Source of the DNA: Roseibium aggregatum
GTDB lineage: Bacteria; Pseudomonadota; Alphaproteobacteria; Rhizobiales; Stappiaceae
Reading direction: 5' to 3'
DNA length: 64,000 bases
Assembly: GCF_014692675.1 (NCBI RefSeq)
Contig: NZ_JABFCZ010000018.1
Coordinates: 78,514 to 142,513, forward strand
The translations under genes and the position numbers were made by a program. This document shows, piece by piece, positions 34,786 to 45,423 of the stretch. Below the pieces are notes generated by a model that was not told the origin of the DNA, did no database searches, and was given only the letters and a program-made list of their open reading frames with translations. Every line of letters begins with the position of its first letter. Position 1 is the first letter of the stretch.

Positions 34786-35772
34786 ATGGAGAGGCTTTGG
34801 TCGACAGATACGATCGTCGCAAAGGACCGTCTTTCCTACTGGGTCGACCTCGTTTGCGACACGTTTGTTCAGCTTGACTGCGATGCGCCGGACAACGGCG
34901 CCTCGTTTCGGGGAGAGATCGCTTGTGGCCGGCTCGCGACCCTCACCCTGTCCCAGGTCACCGCGACACCCCAATGGGTCCGGCGCACGCCCGCCAAGAT
35001 CGCCAGAACGAGCGAGGACTATTTTCTCGTCAGTCTCCAGGCGACCGGACGCGGCGTCGTGATCCAGGACGGACGAACGGCGGAGCTGAAACCGGGCGAC
35101 TTCGCGCTTTACGATTCAACCAGGCCTTACGAACTCGTCTTCGACGGCGAGTTTCGCCAATACGTGCTGCAACTCCCCGGCACGGTCCTCCGCTCGCGCA
35201 TGCAGGACACTGAGGCGCTCACCGCCCGCACGGTCGACGGCCGGTGCGGTGCGGGGCATCTGGTGAACAGCATGATCAATTCGCTCGTCCGCGACATGGA
35301 AAGCCTCGAACCGGCGTCGCTCACGGCCGTTGCAGAAAGCATGGAGAATATTCTGGTGGCCGGACTGTCGACGCTGGGCGGCACCCCTGCTCCGCAGCTG
35401 TCGGGCCTGACAGCCTTTCACCGCGATCAGATCAAGGCCCATGTCGCCACCCATCTGCGCGACCCGAACCTCTCTGTTGGAACGATTGCCCGTGCCTTGA
35501 AAATCTCACCCAGCACGATCCACCGTGCTTTTTCCAGCGAGGCCGTCTCACTCAATTCATGGATCTGGGGACAGCGGCTCGATGCCGCCAAACGCGATTT
35601 ATGCGACCCGGCCCTTGCCCGACGCAGCGTGAGCGAGATCGCCTTCAGTTGGGGCTTCAACGACGCCGCCCATTTCAGCCGCGCCTTCCGCGCCCGCTTC
35701 GGCTGCACGCCCCGTGACCTGAGGGCGGCGTGCATGGCCGATTTTTCGCCCTCTTCCCGGCCAGGGCTCTAG
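34786..35772 (+). CDS. AraC-family regulator, probable nitrilase activator
   Basis: This 328-residue protein has an N-terminal AraC-binding-like cupin region (ELKPGDFALYDSTRPYELVF) and a C-terminal double helix-turn-helix (VGTIARALKISPSTIHRAF, then SEIAFSWGFNDAAHFSRAF). The layout matches FeaR/NitR-like activators. It is divergent from the nitrilase gene with 155 bases between starts. Nitrile- or acid-responsive activation of the nitrilase is inferred from position. Confidence 0.85.
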   Translation: MERLWSTDTIVAKDRLSYWVDLVCDTFVQLDCDAPDNGASFRGEIACGRLATLTLSQVTATPQWVRRTPAKIARTSEDYFLVSLQATGRGVVIQDGRTAELKPGDFALYDSTRPYELVFDGEFRQYVLQLPGTVLRSRMQDTEALTARTVDGRCGAGHLVNSMINSLVRDMESLEPASLTAVAESMENILVAGLSTLGGTPAPQLSGLTAFHRDQIKAHVATHLRDPNLSVGTIARALKISPSTIHRAFSSEAVSLNSWIWGQRLDAAKRDLCDPALARRSVSEIAFSWGFNDAAHFSRAFRARFGCTPRDLRAACMADFSPSSRPGL

Positions 35773-35792
35773 ATCGCGGGCCTGCCAGGCCT

Positions 35793-36593
35793 TTAACCCG
35801 CCAGCCCTTCCCGCTTGGCCTGCTGATGCTGGTCCTCGACCAGCCCGAGCTTCCAGTAGCCGGAGATATAGGCATCGGCCTTATCGATGCCGCGTCCGGT
35901 CTGCACCAGCAGGCGCAGCTCGCGGATGACGCCGCTTTCACCTGCAATGCAGGTCTGGATCCGGCCATCCGGAAATTCGAGGCCGCGAATGAAGTCGATC
36001 TGCGCCGCCGACGGCAGATGCGGGTCGTCCTGAACGAGCCAGTGGGTCTTGATGCCTTCAGGGATATCGATCTCCTGCCGGTCGTCTTCGGAATGGATCT
36101 CGAAGATGGCCACGCCCCTCGCCGTCTCCGGCATGGCCTCCAGCGTGGCGGCGGCAACGGGAAGCGCCGACATGTCGGCGGCCACCAGATACCAGTCGGC
36201 ATAAAACTCCGTCAGCTTCACCGGCCCCGGCCCCATGAAGGCCAGGAAGTCGCCGGGCGCCGCGCTTTGGGCCCAGAGCGTCGCCGGTCCCTCGTCCCCG
36301 TGGGCGACGAAGTCGATATCCATTTCCAGGCTCTCAGGTCGGAACGAACGCACCGTGTAGGTCCGCACCGGATGGACCCGCTCCTTCGGCCGGCCTTCCG
36401 AATAGAGGGCGGAAAACGCCTCGAAACTTTCCCCCTCACGCGGAAAGGCGAGCTTGCAATGCGCCCCTTCCTGGCCTTCGGGAAAATCGGCAAGGCCATC
36501 GCCGGTCAGCGTGACGCGGATCATGTGCGGCGTGAGGTAACGGGAGGATTTGACGGTCAGAATGCGGGGACTGCGTCTTTGCGGAGCGGCCAT
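35793..36593 (-). CDS. Siderophore-interacting protein (ferric-chelate reductase)
   Basis: This 266-residue cytoplasmic flavoprotein of the SIP/ViuB family has the FAD-binding motif PVRTYTVRSF, the diphosphate region (GDFLAFMGPGP) and a C-terminal NAD(P)H-binding domain (YLVAADMSALPVAAATLE). Such enzymes release iron from siderophores by reduction. The ATG at 36593 follows TAGGAAA. It is divergent from a TetR-type regulator, with a perfect palindrome between them. Confidence 0.87.
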   Translation of the reverse strand: MAAPQRRSPRILTVKSSRYLTPHMIRVTLTGDGLADFPEGQEGAHCKLAFPREGESFEAFSALYSEGRPKERVHPVRTYTVRSFRPESLEMDIDFVAHGDEGPATLWAQSAAPGDFLAFMGPGPVKLTEFYADWYLVAADMSALPVAAATLEAMPETARGVAIFEIHSEDDRQEIDIPEGIKTHWLVQDDPHLPSAAQIDFIRGLEFPDGRIQTCIAGESGVIRELRLLVQTGRGIDKADAYISGYWKLGLVEDQHQQAKREGLAG

Positions 36594-36746
36594 TGGATTT
36601 CCTAAACATGAGTTATTTACTCATATTTATATCCGGCATCTCCGTTTGAAAAGAGGCTCCTTGAAATCGGACAACAAGGCGCTTGCCCTCACCTCCCCAA
36701 TTTCCCCCTTGACCTTCCTCTCTGGCTCCGTCATAACTCCCGAACC

Positions 36747-36760
36747 GTACCGTACGGTAC
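36747..36760. promoter_or_regulatory. Palindromic operator between SIP and TetR genes
   Basis: A perfect 14-bp palindrome GTACCGTACGGTAC ends 21 bases before the TetR-gene ATG, in the divergent control region. Its position fits autoregulation by the TetR protein and possible control of the reductase gene. Confidence 0.6.
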
Positions 36761-36781
36761 AAACACTTTTCAGCAACTGCC

Positions 36782-37426
36782 ATGTCCATGTCCGCCCACA
36801 CCATCGACCCCGAGTTTGAAGACATCGCCTTCACGCCGCGCCAGGAAGCGGTGCTGGAGCACGCGTTGGCATTACTCGTCGGTGGGGGCGAAAAGGCGCT
36901 GACGACGGCGGGTCTGGCGCGGACCGCCAACTGCTCCAAGGAAAGCCTCTACAAGTGGTTCGGCGACCGGGACGGGCTGCTTGCCGCCGTCGTCGCCTAT
37001 CAGGCAAACAAGGTGCATTTCCCGCCCGAAAGCGGCGCCACGGCGGACGCGGAAACCTTCCGCACCCATCTGGTCGCCTTCGCCACGGAACTGCTCGCGG
37101 TCCTGTTCGGCGAGACCTCGCTTGCGCTCAACCGGCTTTCCATCGGCCAGTCGAACCGGGACGACAACCGCCTCGGACGGCTGCTCCTGGTCCGCGGCAA
37201 GCACATGATCTCCGCCCGCGCGCGATCGCTGCTGGAGGCCGGTCGCCACCGCGGGCTGATCAAGTTCAACGACGCGGAAGAAGCCTATCAGGTGCTCTAC
37301 GGCCTGGCCGTGCGCGACGTTCATATCCGCCTGCTCCTCGGCGACACGCCCAGCGAAGCGGAACGCGACCTGGAAGCCCAGGCAAGGGTCGCGGTTGACA
37401 GGTTTTACCGGCTCTTCGGGGCCTGA
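36782..37426 (+). CDS. TetR-family transcriptional regulator
   Basis: This 214-residue repressor has an N-terminal helix-turn-helix (LTTAGLARTANCSKESLYKWFGDRDGLL) and a helical C-terminal ligand domain. The start is the ATG at 36782, and a second ATG at 36788 is equally possible. It sits between a siderophore-interacting reductase (divergent) and ilvC (same strand, 98 bases on). The palindrome upstream is its likely operator. The ligand is unknown. Confidence 0.85.
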   Translation: MSMSAHTIDPEFEDIAFTPRQEAVLEHALALLVGGGEKALTTAGLARTANCSKESLYKWFGDRDGLLAAVVAYQANKVHFPPESGATADAETFRTHLVAFATELLAVLFGETSLALNRLSIGQSNRDDNRLGRLLLVRGKHMISARARSLLEAGRHRGLIKFNDAEEAYQVLYGLAVRDVHIRLLLGDTPSEAERDLEAQARVAVDRFYRLFGA

Positions 37427-37458
37427 CCGGCGCCGGAAAGCCAACAACCACGGAATAA

Positions 37459-38544
<1,086 letters not shown>

Positions 38545-38568
38545 GCTTGCGGATTATCCGGCTTGCAG

Positions 38569-38594
38569 CGGCCCGCCTACCGGCGGGCCGTTTT
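38569..38594 (+). terminator. Rho-independent terminator after ilvC
   Basis: The stem CGGCCCGCC / GGCGGGCCG has a four-base loop TACC and is followed by TTTT, 25 bases after the ilvC stop. Confidence 0.8.
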
Positions 38595-38610
38595 GCATTT
38601 CGATAGGCCG

Positions 38611-39072
38611 CTAGGCCTCCACCACCCGCCCCAGCGCGTCCAGCAGATCCCGGGTCCCGTCTTCGCGCATTTGCGGACCGTCGTAGCCGTCGAGGAAAGC
38701 GCCCTGTTCGGTGAATTTCAGCCGTGTGCCGCCCGGCACGTCGAACAGTTCGATCGTGGTCAGCGATGCGGAAACGTGCCGGCCGTCGGCGTCCATGTCA
38801 TAGGCGTAGATGATCCGCTCATCCTCGACGATGTCCAGATAGATCGAATCGAACCGGTAGGAATGGCTGTGATCGTGAAACTCCACGACGCCGTGGCTGT
38901 GTTCGCGCCCTCCGATGCGGAAGTCCATCGACGCGGCAGAGGTGCCGTCCGGACCGCCGAACCATTTCCGTTTCTTGTCGAAATCGGCAAAGGCTTCGAA
39001 AAGCAGCCTTCTGGACGCCCTGTAGGTCCGCTCCAAAGTGAACATGGCATGGACAACACCGCGTTCGGTCAT
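38611..39072 (-). CDS. SRPBCC (AHSA1-like) domain protein
   Basis: This 153-residue START-like fold protein begins near FTLERTYRASRRLLFEAFADFDKKRKWFGG in pattern, with the W-F-x-G-P segment typical of the AHSA1 family and a C-terminal LKFTEQGAFLDGYDG. It probably binds a hydrophobic ligand; the function is unknown. I took the ATG at 39072 with a GGAGGGA site; the frame is open from 39165. Confidence 0.8.
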   Translation of the reverse strand: MTERGVVHAMFTLERTYRASRRLLFEAFADFDKKRKWFGGPDGTSAASMDFRIGGREHSHGVVEFHDHSHSYRFDSIYLDIVEDERIIYAYDMDADGRHVSASLTTIELFDVPGGTRLKFTEQGAFLDGYDGPQMREDGTRDLLDALGRVVEA

Positions 39073-39222
39073 GTTCCCTCCTCCGTTCGATCCCGTTGCA
39101 TCCGATCGGGAAAGCCTCCGGGCGCTTCGGGACGCCTCTCCTGATCCGCCGTCACGCCGGTGCATCCCGACCTTGCCGGTTCATTGCCTGCCGCGACCGG
39201 ACCCTGCGGACCCGGAAAAAGC

Positions 39223-42087
39223 TCAGTGTGAATTCGGCGCTTTCGATTTGCCGTGAGCAACTTTGGTTCCGCCCTGGGAACAAAGCTCCGCTTCCGCCGC
39301 AGCCTTTTCGTCCCCCGCCTCGACGGCTTTCAGAAAATAGTCGCAGGCGCGTCCGGCATCGGCCTTGTCGAACTTGCCGGTCTTGTAGAGATAGCCGATA
39401 TCCGTCAACGCGCGCGGCTCCCCGAAACGGGCCGCCTTTTCGAACCAGCGAAGCGCCAGATCGAAGCTCGGCTGGTCGGCCCGGTAGGCATGGTAGGCGC
39501 CCAGCAGCGCGGCGGCTGCCGCATTTCCGGTTTCGGCTTCATCCTCCAGAAAGCTCACCGCCTTTTCCCGCTCGCCCGCATCCGTTTTGGTATCGAGAGC
39601 GAGATCTGCAGCGGCAATGCGTGCCTTGATGGATTTCTTGCCCGCAAGCTGCCACCAGAATGCGGCCTTGTCCGTGTCGCGGGGGGGTCCCCTTCCGTTG
39701 AAATAGGCATCTCCCAGCCGCTGCTGGGCGATCGTCAGCCCGCGATTGGCGGCAAATTCCAGATGCCCGAGGGCCTCTTCCTGCGCGCCGGGACGCTCGG
39801 TCACGTGTGTCAGCAGAAAATCGGCCAGGGCATAGCGGGCCGTGGGTAGATGATCCGCGTCCGCGGCAGCCAGCCTAAAATGCTCTTCCGCCTTTTCCTG
39901 GTCGGCCGGCAGCACGATGCCGTATTGATAGGCCAGGCCGAGAAACAGGTTCCTGTTCCGCTCACCCTGCTTCCGCCACTTGCCGGTTTCCGTGTTGCGG
40001 ACCAGTTCGGAAAGCGGGCCGAGGCTCGCCAGAGGGTCGGACTTCGAAATCTTCACGAGCAATCCCACGGCGCCATGAAAATCCGGTTCTTCCGCCTCTT
40101 CCAGTATCTGCGCCCGGCTCCATTTGACGGCAGCCTCCAGGTTTCCATCGTCCGCGGCCACCTTGTAGAGTTTTAGCGCCTCTTCACCGTCGCCCAGCAT
40201 GGCGCTGTGCGACAGCGCCTCGGCCGCTTCGAGCGCCACCTTGGCGTCTCCGCCTTCGCCAAGCTTGATCTGCCAGTGAAGCGCCTTTTGCCGGTCCCGG
40301 AGATCGCCCAGGCCATTGGAGTAGATGTCGACGAGCCGGCGGGCCGCGTAGGCATTGTCCCCTTGCGCGGCTTTTTCGTACCAGTCGGCTGCGACCTTGG
40401 CATCCTTTGCCATGGCAAGCCCGTTTTCCGCCATGTAACCGAGATAGGCCATGGCCAGCGCATTTCCCTGATCGGCCCCCTTCCGGAAGAGGTCGGCGGC
40501 GCGCTTGTCATCCCGCCTGACGCCCTCGCCCTTGAAATAGGCCTGAGCGAGCATCACGGTCCCGTCGACATCACCGCCTTCGTCGCCTTGCCGGTAATAG
40601 GCAACCGCTCGCTTCGGATTGTAAAAGCCCCCGTTTTTATCACCGTAGATATCGCCCAGCCCGGTTGCCGCATCGGCATCTTCGGAGGCGACTTCCAGAT
40701 AAATCTCGCGGGCTTTTGCGATATCCTGCTCAACGCCGACACCGTATTGATAGCATTGGGCGAGCGAGAAACCGCCCGCCTGGGGATCGGTTTCATAGGC
40801 CTTCGTGAACCAGTGGAACGCCTCGGCGTCGTCTTCCGCGACCCCGTTGCCCCAGTAATACATGTCGCCCAGCAGAACCTGGGCATAGGAACGCCCGTCT
40901 TCCGCCGCCGCGCGAATGTATCTGCGCGCCTGTTGCGGCTGCGCCTCGCCCCCCAGTCCGTAGAGCAGCATCCGGCCCGCCTCGTATTGGGCGTAGGCAT
41001 AGCCCCTGTCTGCCGCTTCGACAAAAAGCGCGCGCGCCTGTTCCTGGTCCTTTTGCGTCCCGAGACCACGGTCCATCAGGGAAGCCATATAGGCAACCGC
41101 CTGCGGATCCCGGTCATACTCGACCATCGCCTGGAAGTGCCTGAAGGCGGCGGCATAGTCCTGCGCCACCCCCTTGCCGATTTCATAGGCCACGCCCAGG
41201 GAGATGTTTGCGCGCTCCCGGCCCAGGTCTATGGCCCGCCTGAAAAGCTCCGCCGCTTTCGTGTAATCCTGCGCCACACCCGACCCCACCCAGTACATTT
41301 CGCCCAGGAAATGGGTCGAGCGGGGATCGTCGAGATCCGCTCCCTGCCGGTAAAGCTCGACGGCCTTCTCCGGGCCTCCGGGCTTGAGCATGCCGTCCTC
41401 GTAGAGCAAGCCCAGCGAGGCGTAACTGTCGGTGTAACCGTCCTCTATCGCCTGCCTGTAGTATTTCGCAGCCGTTTCGTAATTCCGGTCGACACCCCAG
41501 CCGTTCTCGTAAAGCCAGCCCAGCCAGTCGGTCGCCTGCAATATGCCGTTTTCAGACGCCCACTTGATCCAGAAATAGGCACGGGCATGATCCTTGCGCA
41601 CGCCCAGACCGTTCAGGTACATGGCCCCGAGGCGCATGCCGCTCCAGTAATGGCCGTAATCGGCGGCCTCCTGATAAAGCCAGACCGCCTTTTTCAGGTC
41701 CCGCGCCGTTCCAAGGCCGAGCTGGTAATATTGCCCCAGAGCGCCCTTGGCCGCCGGATACCCCGCATCCGCCGCTGCCTTGAAATGAAAGAAGGCCTTG
41801 TCATAGTCCGGCGTCCAGAACGTCTCGTTTTCGTAGGCCAACCCTAAGCGGAAATGCGCTTCCGGATCCCCTTCGGCAGCCGCAGCCCGCAACGTATCCA
41901 GTTCGAAAAACTCAGGCTCGAGCGATTCATCCAGGGAATCGCGTCCAAGGGATGACAGACTGTCCTCTATCGTCCCCCTGTCCAGGGACTTGAGCTCGTC
42001 CTCCCCGCCCTCGACCGCACCTGCAGGCAAGGCCGCCGCCGAAAACCAAAGGGCACAGACCCAAAACGCAATCGTCTTCCTGTTCAT
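39223..42087 (-). CDS. Large exported Sel1-repeat protein
   Basis: This 954-residue protein has a signal peptide (FSAAALPAGA), an acidic Ser/Leu/Asp-rich stretch (LSSLGRDSLDESLEPEF), then some twenty Sel1-like TPR repeats to the C-terminus. The repeats follow the form A-x-x-x-L-G-x-x-Y-x-x-G-x-G-V with a K-A aspartate/lysine spacer, for example LGAMYLNGLGVRKDHARAY. They make a long alpha-solenoid for protein-protein contacts. In rhizobia, exported Sel1 proteins such as ExoR act as envelope regulators; a similar role here is a guess. No enzyme domain is present. Confidence 0.85.
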   Translation of the reverse strand: MNRKTIAFWVCALWFSAAALPAGAVEGGEDELKSLDRGTIEDSLSSLGRDSLDESLEPEFFELDTLRAAAAEGDPEAHFRLGLAYENETFWTPDYDKAFFHFKAAADAGYPAAKGALGQYYQLGLGTARDLKKAVWLYQEAADYGHYWSGMRLGAMYLNGLGVRKDHARAYFWIKWASENGILQATDWLGWLYENGWGVDRNYETAAKYYRQAIEDGYTDSYASLGLLYEDGMLKPGGPEKAVELYRQGADLDDPRSTHFLGEMYWVGSGVAQDYTKAAELFRRAIDLGRERANISLGVAYEIGKGVAQDYAAAFRHFQAMVEYDRDPQAVAYMASLMDRGLGTQKDQEQARALFVEAADRGYAYAQYEAGRMLLYGLGGEAQPQQARRYIRAAAEDGRSYAQVLLGDMYYWGNGVAEDDAEAFHWFTKAYETDPQAGGFSLAQCYQYGVGVEQDIAKAREIYLEVASEDADAATGLGDIYGDKNGGFYNPKRAVAYYRQGDEGGDVDGTVMLAQAYFKGEGVRRDDKRAADLFRKGADQGNALAMAYLGYMAENGLAMAKDAKVAADWYEKAAQGDNAYAARRLVDIYSNGLGDLRDRQKALHWQIKLGEGGDAKVALEAAEALSHSAMLGDGEEALKLYKVAADDGNLEAAVKWSRAQILEEAEEPDFHGAVGLLVKISKSDPLASLGPLSELVRNTETGKWRKQGERNRNLFLGLAYQYGIVLPADQEKAEEHFRLAAADADHLPTARYALADFLLTHVTERPGAQEEALGHLEFAANRGLTIAQQRLGDAYFNGRGPPRDTDKAAFWWQLAGKKSIKARIAAADLALDTKTDAGEREKAVSFLEDEAETGNAAAAALLGAYHAYRADQPSFDLALRWFEKAARFGEPRALTDIGYLYKTGKFDKADAGRACDYFLKAVEAGDEKAAAEAELCSQGGTKVAHGKSKAPNSH

Positions 42088-42551
42088 ATCGCCCGTGACC
42101 TGACACCAATCGCGTTCGATAATGGACCATCCGGCCGATCATATTCAATCCCGATAGAATTAGGGTCGGGACTCACTCATTAATTGCAATCCGGCCGATG
42201 CTCCGGCCGGCGAGGCATTCGGCCCGGATTTGTTAAGTCCGCCACCGTCCATTGGCTGTCCCGCGGATACGGACCGGCAATCGGGATTATCAATTACCCT
42301 TGAAAAAAATACCTATATCCGAAAGTGCAATTTTGTCGCATGCCTGCCTGCCCGGACAATGAACAAGCCGCGCTTTCAAAGGCTTAGCACCGGCCTCTCC
42401 ACACCCCCGCCTCCGGCCGAAACAAATTACTGCCCGGTTCGATAAAATTTTATCGAATGCGTTAAACACGCCGCAAGGGGTGGTGCCTAGTGTCCACGGC
42501 ATCATCGATACTCATGTTGCCTCATCTTTAACACTCGAAGGCTTTTCTGCC
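42088..42551. other. Non-coding stretch between the Sel1 gene and the diguanylate cyclase
   Basis: These 464 bases hold no gene I can support. They contain the control regions of two divergent genes and a perfect 20-bp palindrome at 42438-42457. A possible upstream start for the cyclase (GTG at 42480) lies in it. Confidence 0.5.
42438..42457. promoter_or_regulatory. Perfect 20-bp palindrome upstream of the diguanylate cyclase
   Basis: TTCGATAAAATTTTATCGAA is a perfect inverted repeat of ten-base arms, 94 bases before the chosen cyclase start. It is A/T-rich within G+C-rich flanks. It could be an operator; the symmetric T/A centre makes a terminator unlikely. Confidence 0.55.
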
Positions 42552-43697
42552 GTGGACAAGTTTACCCTTTTGGCGGCTAACGCCGTTATTCTGGTAATGT
42601 TTTCAATTGCTTTCCTTGTGGCGTTTCGCGACATGAAACGTGCCCGTTACTGGCGGACATGGACCATTGCGAACCTCGTCCTGGCGTCCGCCCTGATGTT
42701 CTACATCACCGAAGCGGACCTGCCTGCCGTCGTCGTTTTCCTCGTTCCCAACGGCCTGCTCCTGGTGGGATTTGCCCTGCACTGGAATGCCGCCCGCCAA
42801 TTCACCGGCTGCAAGCTCTGCCGCGCACGGATCTGGACACCGGTCGGGATCCTGATCGTGACCGGCCTGCCCGCGCTCGCCATGAACAACTACGGACTGA
42901 CCTACACCGTGACCAATGTCATGCTGTCGGTGCTCGCGTTCGGCACGGCGCGGGAATACTACGGCATGAAGGCGAACCATCTCTCATCGCGTCACGGCCT
43001 GACCCTGGCCTATGTCCTGATCGGCATCTCGTTTCTGGTGCGCGTGTTTCAGGGAATTGCCGAATGGCAGAACATGGGTATCGGTCTGCCCGACGACGTT
43101 ATCCTGACGTTCCATCTGCTGATCGCGCTGATATATGTCAGCGCGAGCGGAGCCTTTTCCCTTGCCATCGCCTTTGAGCGGGCCGTAGCGGAACAGCGCG
43201 AGGCAGCCCACCGCGATCCGCTCACCGGCGTCTACAACCGGCGCGAATTCGAACTGAGGCTGAAGGCCCTGCTGTCGAACGAAGCCCGGAAGGCTTTCGC
43301 CGTCCTTCAGTTCGATCTAGATCACTTCAAGCAGGTCAACGATCGTTTCGGCCATGTCGCCGGCGACGAGGCGCTTCAGTATTGCGCCGACCTGATCAAG
43401 TTCCATCTGCGCGAGGACGACTGCCTCGCCCGCCTGGGCGGCGAGGAATTCGCCGCCATTCTGCCCGAGATTTCCCAGGACGAGGCGGTTCGGATCGCCG
43501 AGGCCATCCGCCAGAGCGTGGCCGAAGCCAGACTGGACTTCGCCCCGGCCGAATTCCGGCTGACCCTGTCTGCCGGTGTCTATCACGGCACGGGCGGCGA
43601 CCTCGGCCACAAGGGCCTGATGCGCCGCGTCGACCAGGGCCTTTATCAATCGAAAAATTCCGGCCGCAACCGGGTCTGTCTGGCCGACGCCGCCTAA
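42552..43697 (+). CDS. Membrane diguanylate cyclase (GGDEF)
   Basis: This 381-residue protein has about six hydrophobic segments over its first 205 residues and a C-terminal GGDEF domain. The domain has DPLTGVYNRREFE, the active-site GGEEF at 296-300 and an intact RxxD product-inhibition site (REDD) five residues before it. It should make c-di-GMP under feedback inhibition. The GTG at 42552 has GAAGG upstream; a GTG at 42480 in frame is the alternative, and no ATG is available, so the start is uncertain. Confidence 0.85.
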   Translation: MDKFTLLAANAVILVMFSIAFLVAFRDMKRARYWRTWTIANLVLASALMFYITEADLPAVVVFLVPNGLLLVGFALHWNAARQFTGCKLCRARIWTPVGILIVTGLPALAMNNYGLTYTVTNVMLSVLAFGTAREYYGMKANHLSSRHGLTLAYVLIGISFLVRVFQGIAEWQNMGIGLPDDVILTFHLLIALIYVSASGAFSLAIAFERAVAEQREAAHRDPLTGVYNRREFELRLKALLSNEARKAFAVLQFDLDHFKQVNDRFGHVAGDEALQYCADLIKFHLREDDCLARLGGEEFAAILPEISQDEAVRIAEAIRQSVAEARLDFAPAEFRLTLSAGVYHGTGGDLGHKGLMRRVDQGLYQSKNSGRNRVCLADAA

Positions 43698-43730
43698 ACG
43701 GGCCTCTGAGCGCCGGCCGGCAACAAGATG

Positions 43731-44615
43731 CTAGAAGGACGCCTCCAGAAGACGGGTGACTTCCTTGTCGCGAGCCCCCTCGGTCTTGCTGCCCATGACC
43801 ACGACGAGACGTCTTTCGCCGCCCCGATGTGCCGTCGCCACCAGATTGTACCCCGCCTCGTTGGTGTGCCCCGTCTTCAGTCCGTCGACGCCGGGGACCT
43901 TGCCAAGCAGATTGTTCGTCGTCGGGTAGGTCCGGCCGTTGTAGGTGAAGGACTTCGCCCGGAAAAAGCCGGCATATTGCGGGAAACCTGTCTTCAGCGC
44001 CCGTCCGAGTCGGGCCATATCGCGCGCCGTCGACACATGACCCGGGTCCGGCAATCCGCTGGCATTGACGAACCGGGTGCGGGTGAGGCCAAGCGCACGG
44101 GCCTGCGCGTTCATTCTGGCCGCAAAGGCGTCCTCGCTGCCGGAAATGTTTTCCGCAATCACCACCGCCACGTCGTTCGCCGACTTCACCGCCAGCGCCC
44201 GGGCTGCCTGTTCCACGGTGATCGTCGAGCCCGCCTTCAGGCCGAGCTTCGCCGGCGGCTGGCTTGCCGCCCTGGCCGAGACGGTCAGCGGAGTTGAAAG
44301 CGAATACCGTCCGGAACCGACCTCCTGAAACAGGAGATAGAGCGTCATCATTTTGGTGAGCGAGGCCGGATAGCGGATCTTGTCTGCGTCATGGGCGTAA
44401 AGCGGCGCCCCGGTTGCCATATCGAGCACGACTTCCGAATAGCTGTCGGCGGAGGCCGGCGCCGTGGACGTATAGGCAACCGCCTTTACCTGCGGCGGCG
44501 GAGCGGCCTGCGAGACAACAGGTGTCGGCGCAACCGGCACGCCCGCCGTCTGACAGGCTGCAAGCGCTAGCGCCATGGCCACCGCAAACAACGGCCTTCC
44601 CAAAATTCCCGACAT
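43731..44615 (-). CDS. Lipoprotein D-alanyl-D-alanine carboxypeptidase (S11)
   Basis: This 294-residue penicillin-binding protein trims peptidoglycan stem peptides. All three motifs are intact: S85-L-T-K88, S145-A-N147 and K247-T-G249. A lipobox (ALALAAC) marks it as a lipoprotein anchored in the envelope, unlike DacA-type proteins with a C-terminal membrane anchor. It also lacks their extra C-terminal domain. A 35-residue Pro/Ala/Val-rich linker follows the lipid anchor. Confidence 0.9.
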   Translation of the reverse strand: MSGILGRPLFAVAMALALAACQTAGVPVAPTPVVSQAAPPPQVKAVAYTSTAPASADSYSEVVLDMATGAPLYAHDADKIRYPASLTKMMTLYLLFQEVGSGRYSLSTPLTVSARAASQPPAKLGLKAGSTITVEQAARALAVKSANDVAVVIAENISGSEDAFAARMNAQARALGLTRTRFVNASGLPDPGHVSTARDMARLGRALKTGFPQYAGFFRAKSFTYNGRTYPTTNNLLGKVPGVDGLKTGHTNEAGYNLVATAHRGGERRLVVVMGSKTEGARDKEVTRLLEASF

Positions 44616-44661
44616 GTTTCACTTCACCTTGTCTGCCCCGAAGTTGCCCCGTCTCGCCCCC

Positions 44662-45423
44662 TCAGGCCTTCAGCTTATATCCTGTCTTGAATATCCAGCG
44701 AATGATTGCAAGACAGATAACCAGGAAAAGAAGGGTCATGCTCAGGGACAGCGCGAGACTGACATCCGCCTTGCCATAGAAACTCCAGCGGAAGCCGGAA
44801 ATCAGATAGACGACCGGGTTGGCGAGCGTCACCTTCTGCCAGATTTCCGGCAGCATGCTGATGGAATAGAAACTGCCGCCCAGGAAGGCGAGCGGCGTGA
44901 CGATCAGAAGCGGCACGAACTGCAGCTTCTCGAACGTGTCGGCCCAGATCCCGATGATGAAGCCGAGCAGGGCGAAGGTCATGGCGGTCAGAAGGAAGAA
45001 CGCCACCATCCAGGCCGGATGCTGCACTTCGATCGGCACGAAGAACGTGGCGGTCACGAAAATGATCGTCCCGACCAGGACGGCCTTGGTCGCCGCCGCG
45101 CCGACGAAGGCTACGGTGATTTCGAAATAGGACACGGGCGCGGACAGGATTTCGTAGATCGTGCCGGTGAACTTCGGGAAATAGATGCCGAAGGATGCAT
45201 TCGACAGGCTCTGCGTCATCAGGGACAGCATGATCAGTCCGGGCACGATGAAGGCCCCGTAGGAGACGCCGTCCACCTCGCTGATCCGCGACCCGATCGC
45301 CGCGCCGAACACGACGAAATAAAGCGTCGTGGAAATCACCGGCGAGATGATCGACTGCATCAGCGTGCGCCCCGTTCGGGCCATTTCATAGAGATAGATC
45401 GCCTTGATCGCCTGAAAGTTCAT
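44662..45423 (-). CDS. ABC-2 type transporter permease
   Basis: This 253-residue inner-membrane protein has six hydrophobic segments, typical of the YadH/NodJ type of ABC-2 exporters. The motif [14 protein letters not shown] near the C-terminus is characteristic. Its ATG overlaps the stop of the ATPase gene by four bases, so the two form one transporter. The exported substrate is unknown; related systems export drugs or polysaccharide precursors. Confidence 0.9.
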   Translation of the reverse strand: MNFQAIKAIYLYEMARTGRTLMQSIISPVISTTLYFVVFGAAIGSRISEVDGVSYGAFIVPGLIMLSLMTQSLSNASFGIYFPKFTGTIYEILSAPVSYFEITVAFVGAAATKAVLVGTIIFVTATFFVPIEVQHPAWMVAFFLLTAMTFALLGFIIGIWADTFEKLQFVPLLIVTPLAFLGGSFYSISMLPEIWQKVTLANPVVYLISGFRWSFYGKADVSLALSLSMTLLFLVICLAIIRWIFKTGYKLKA

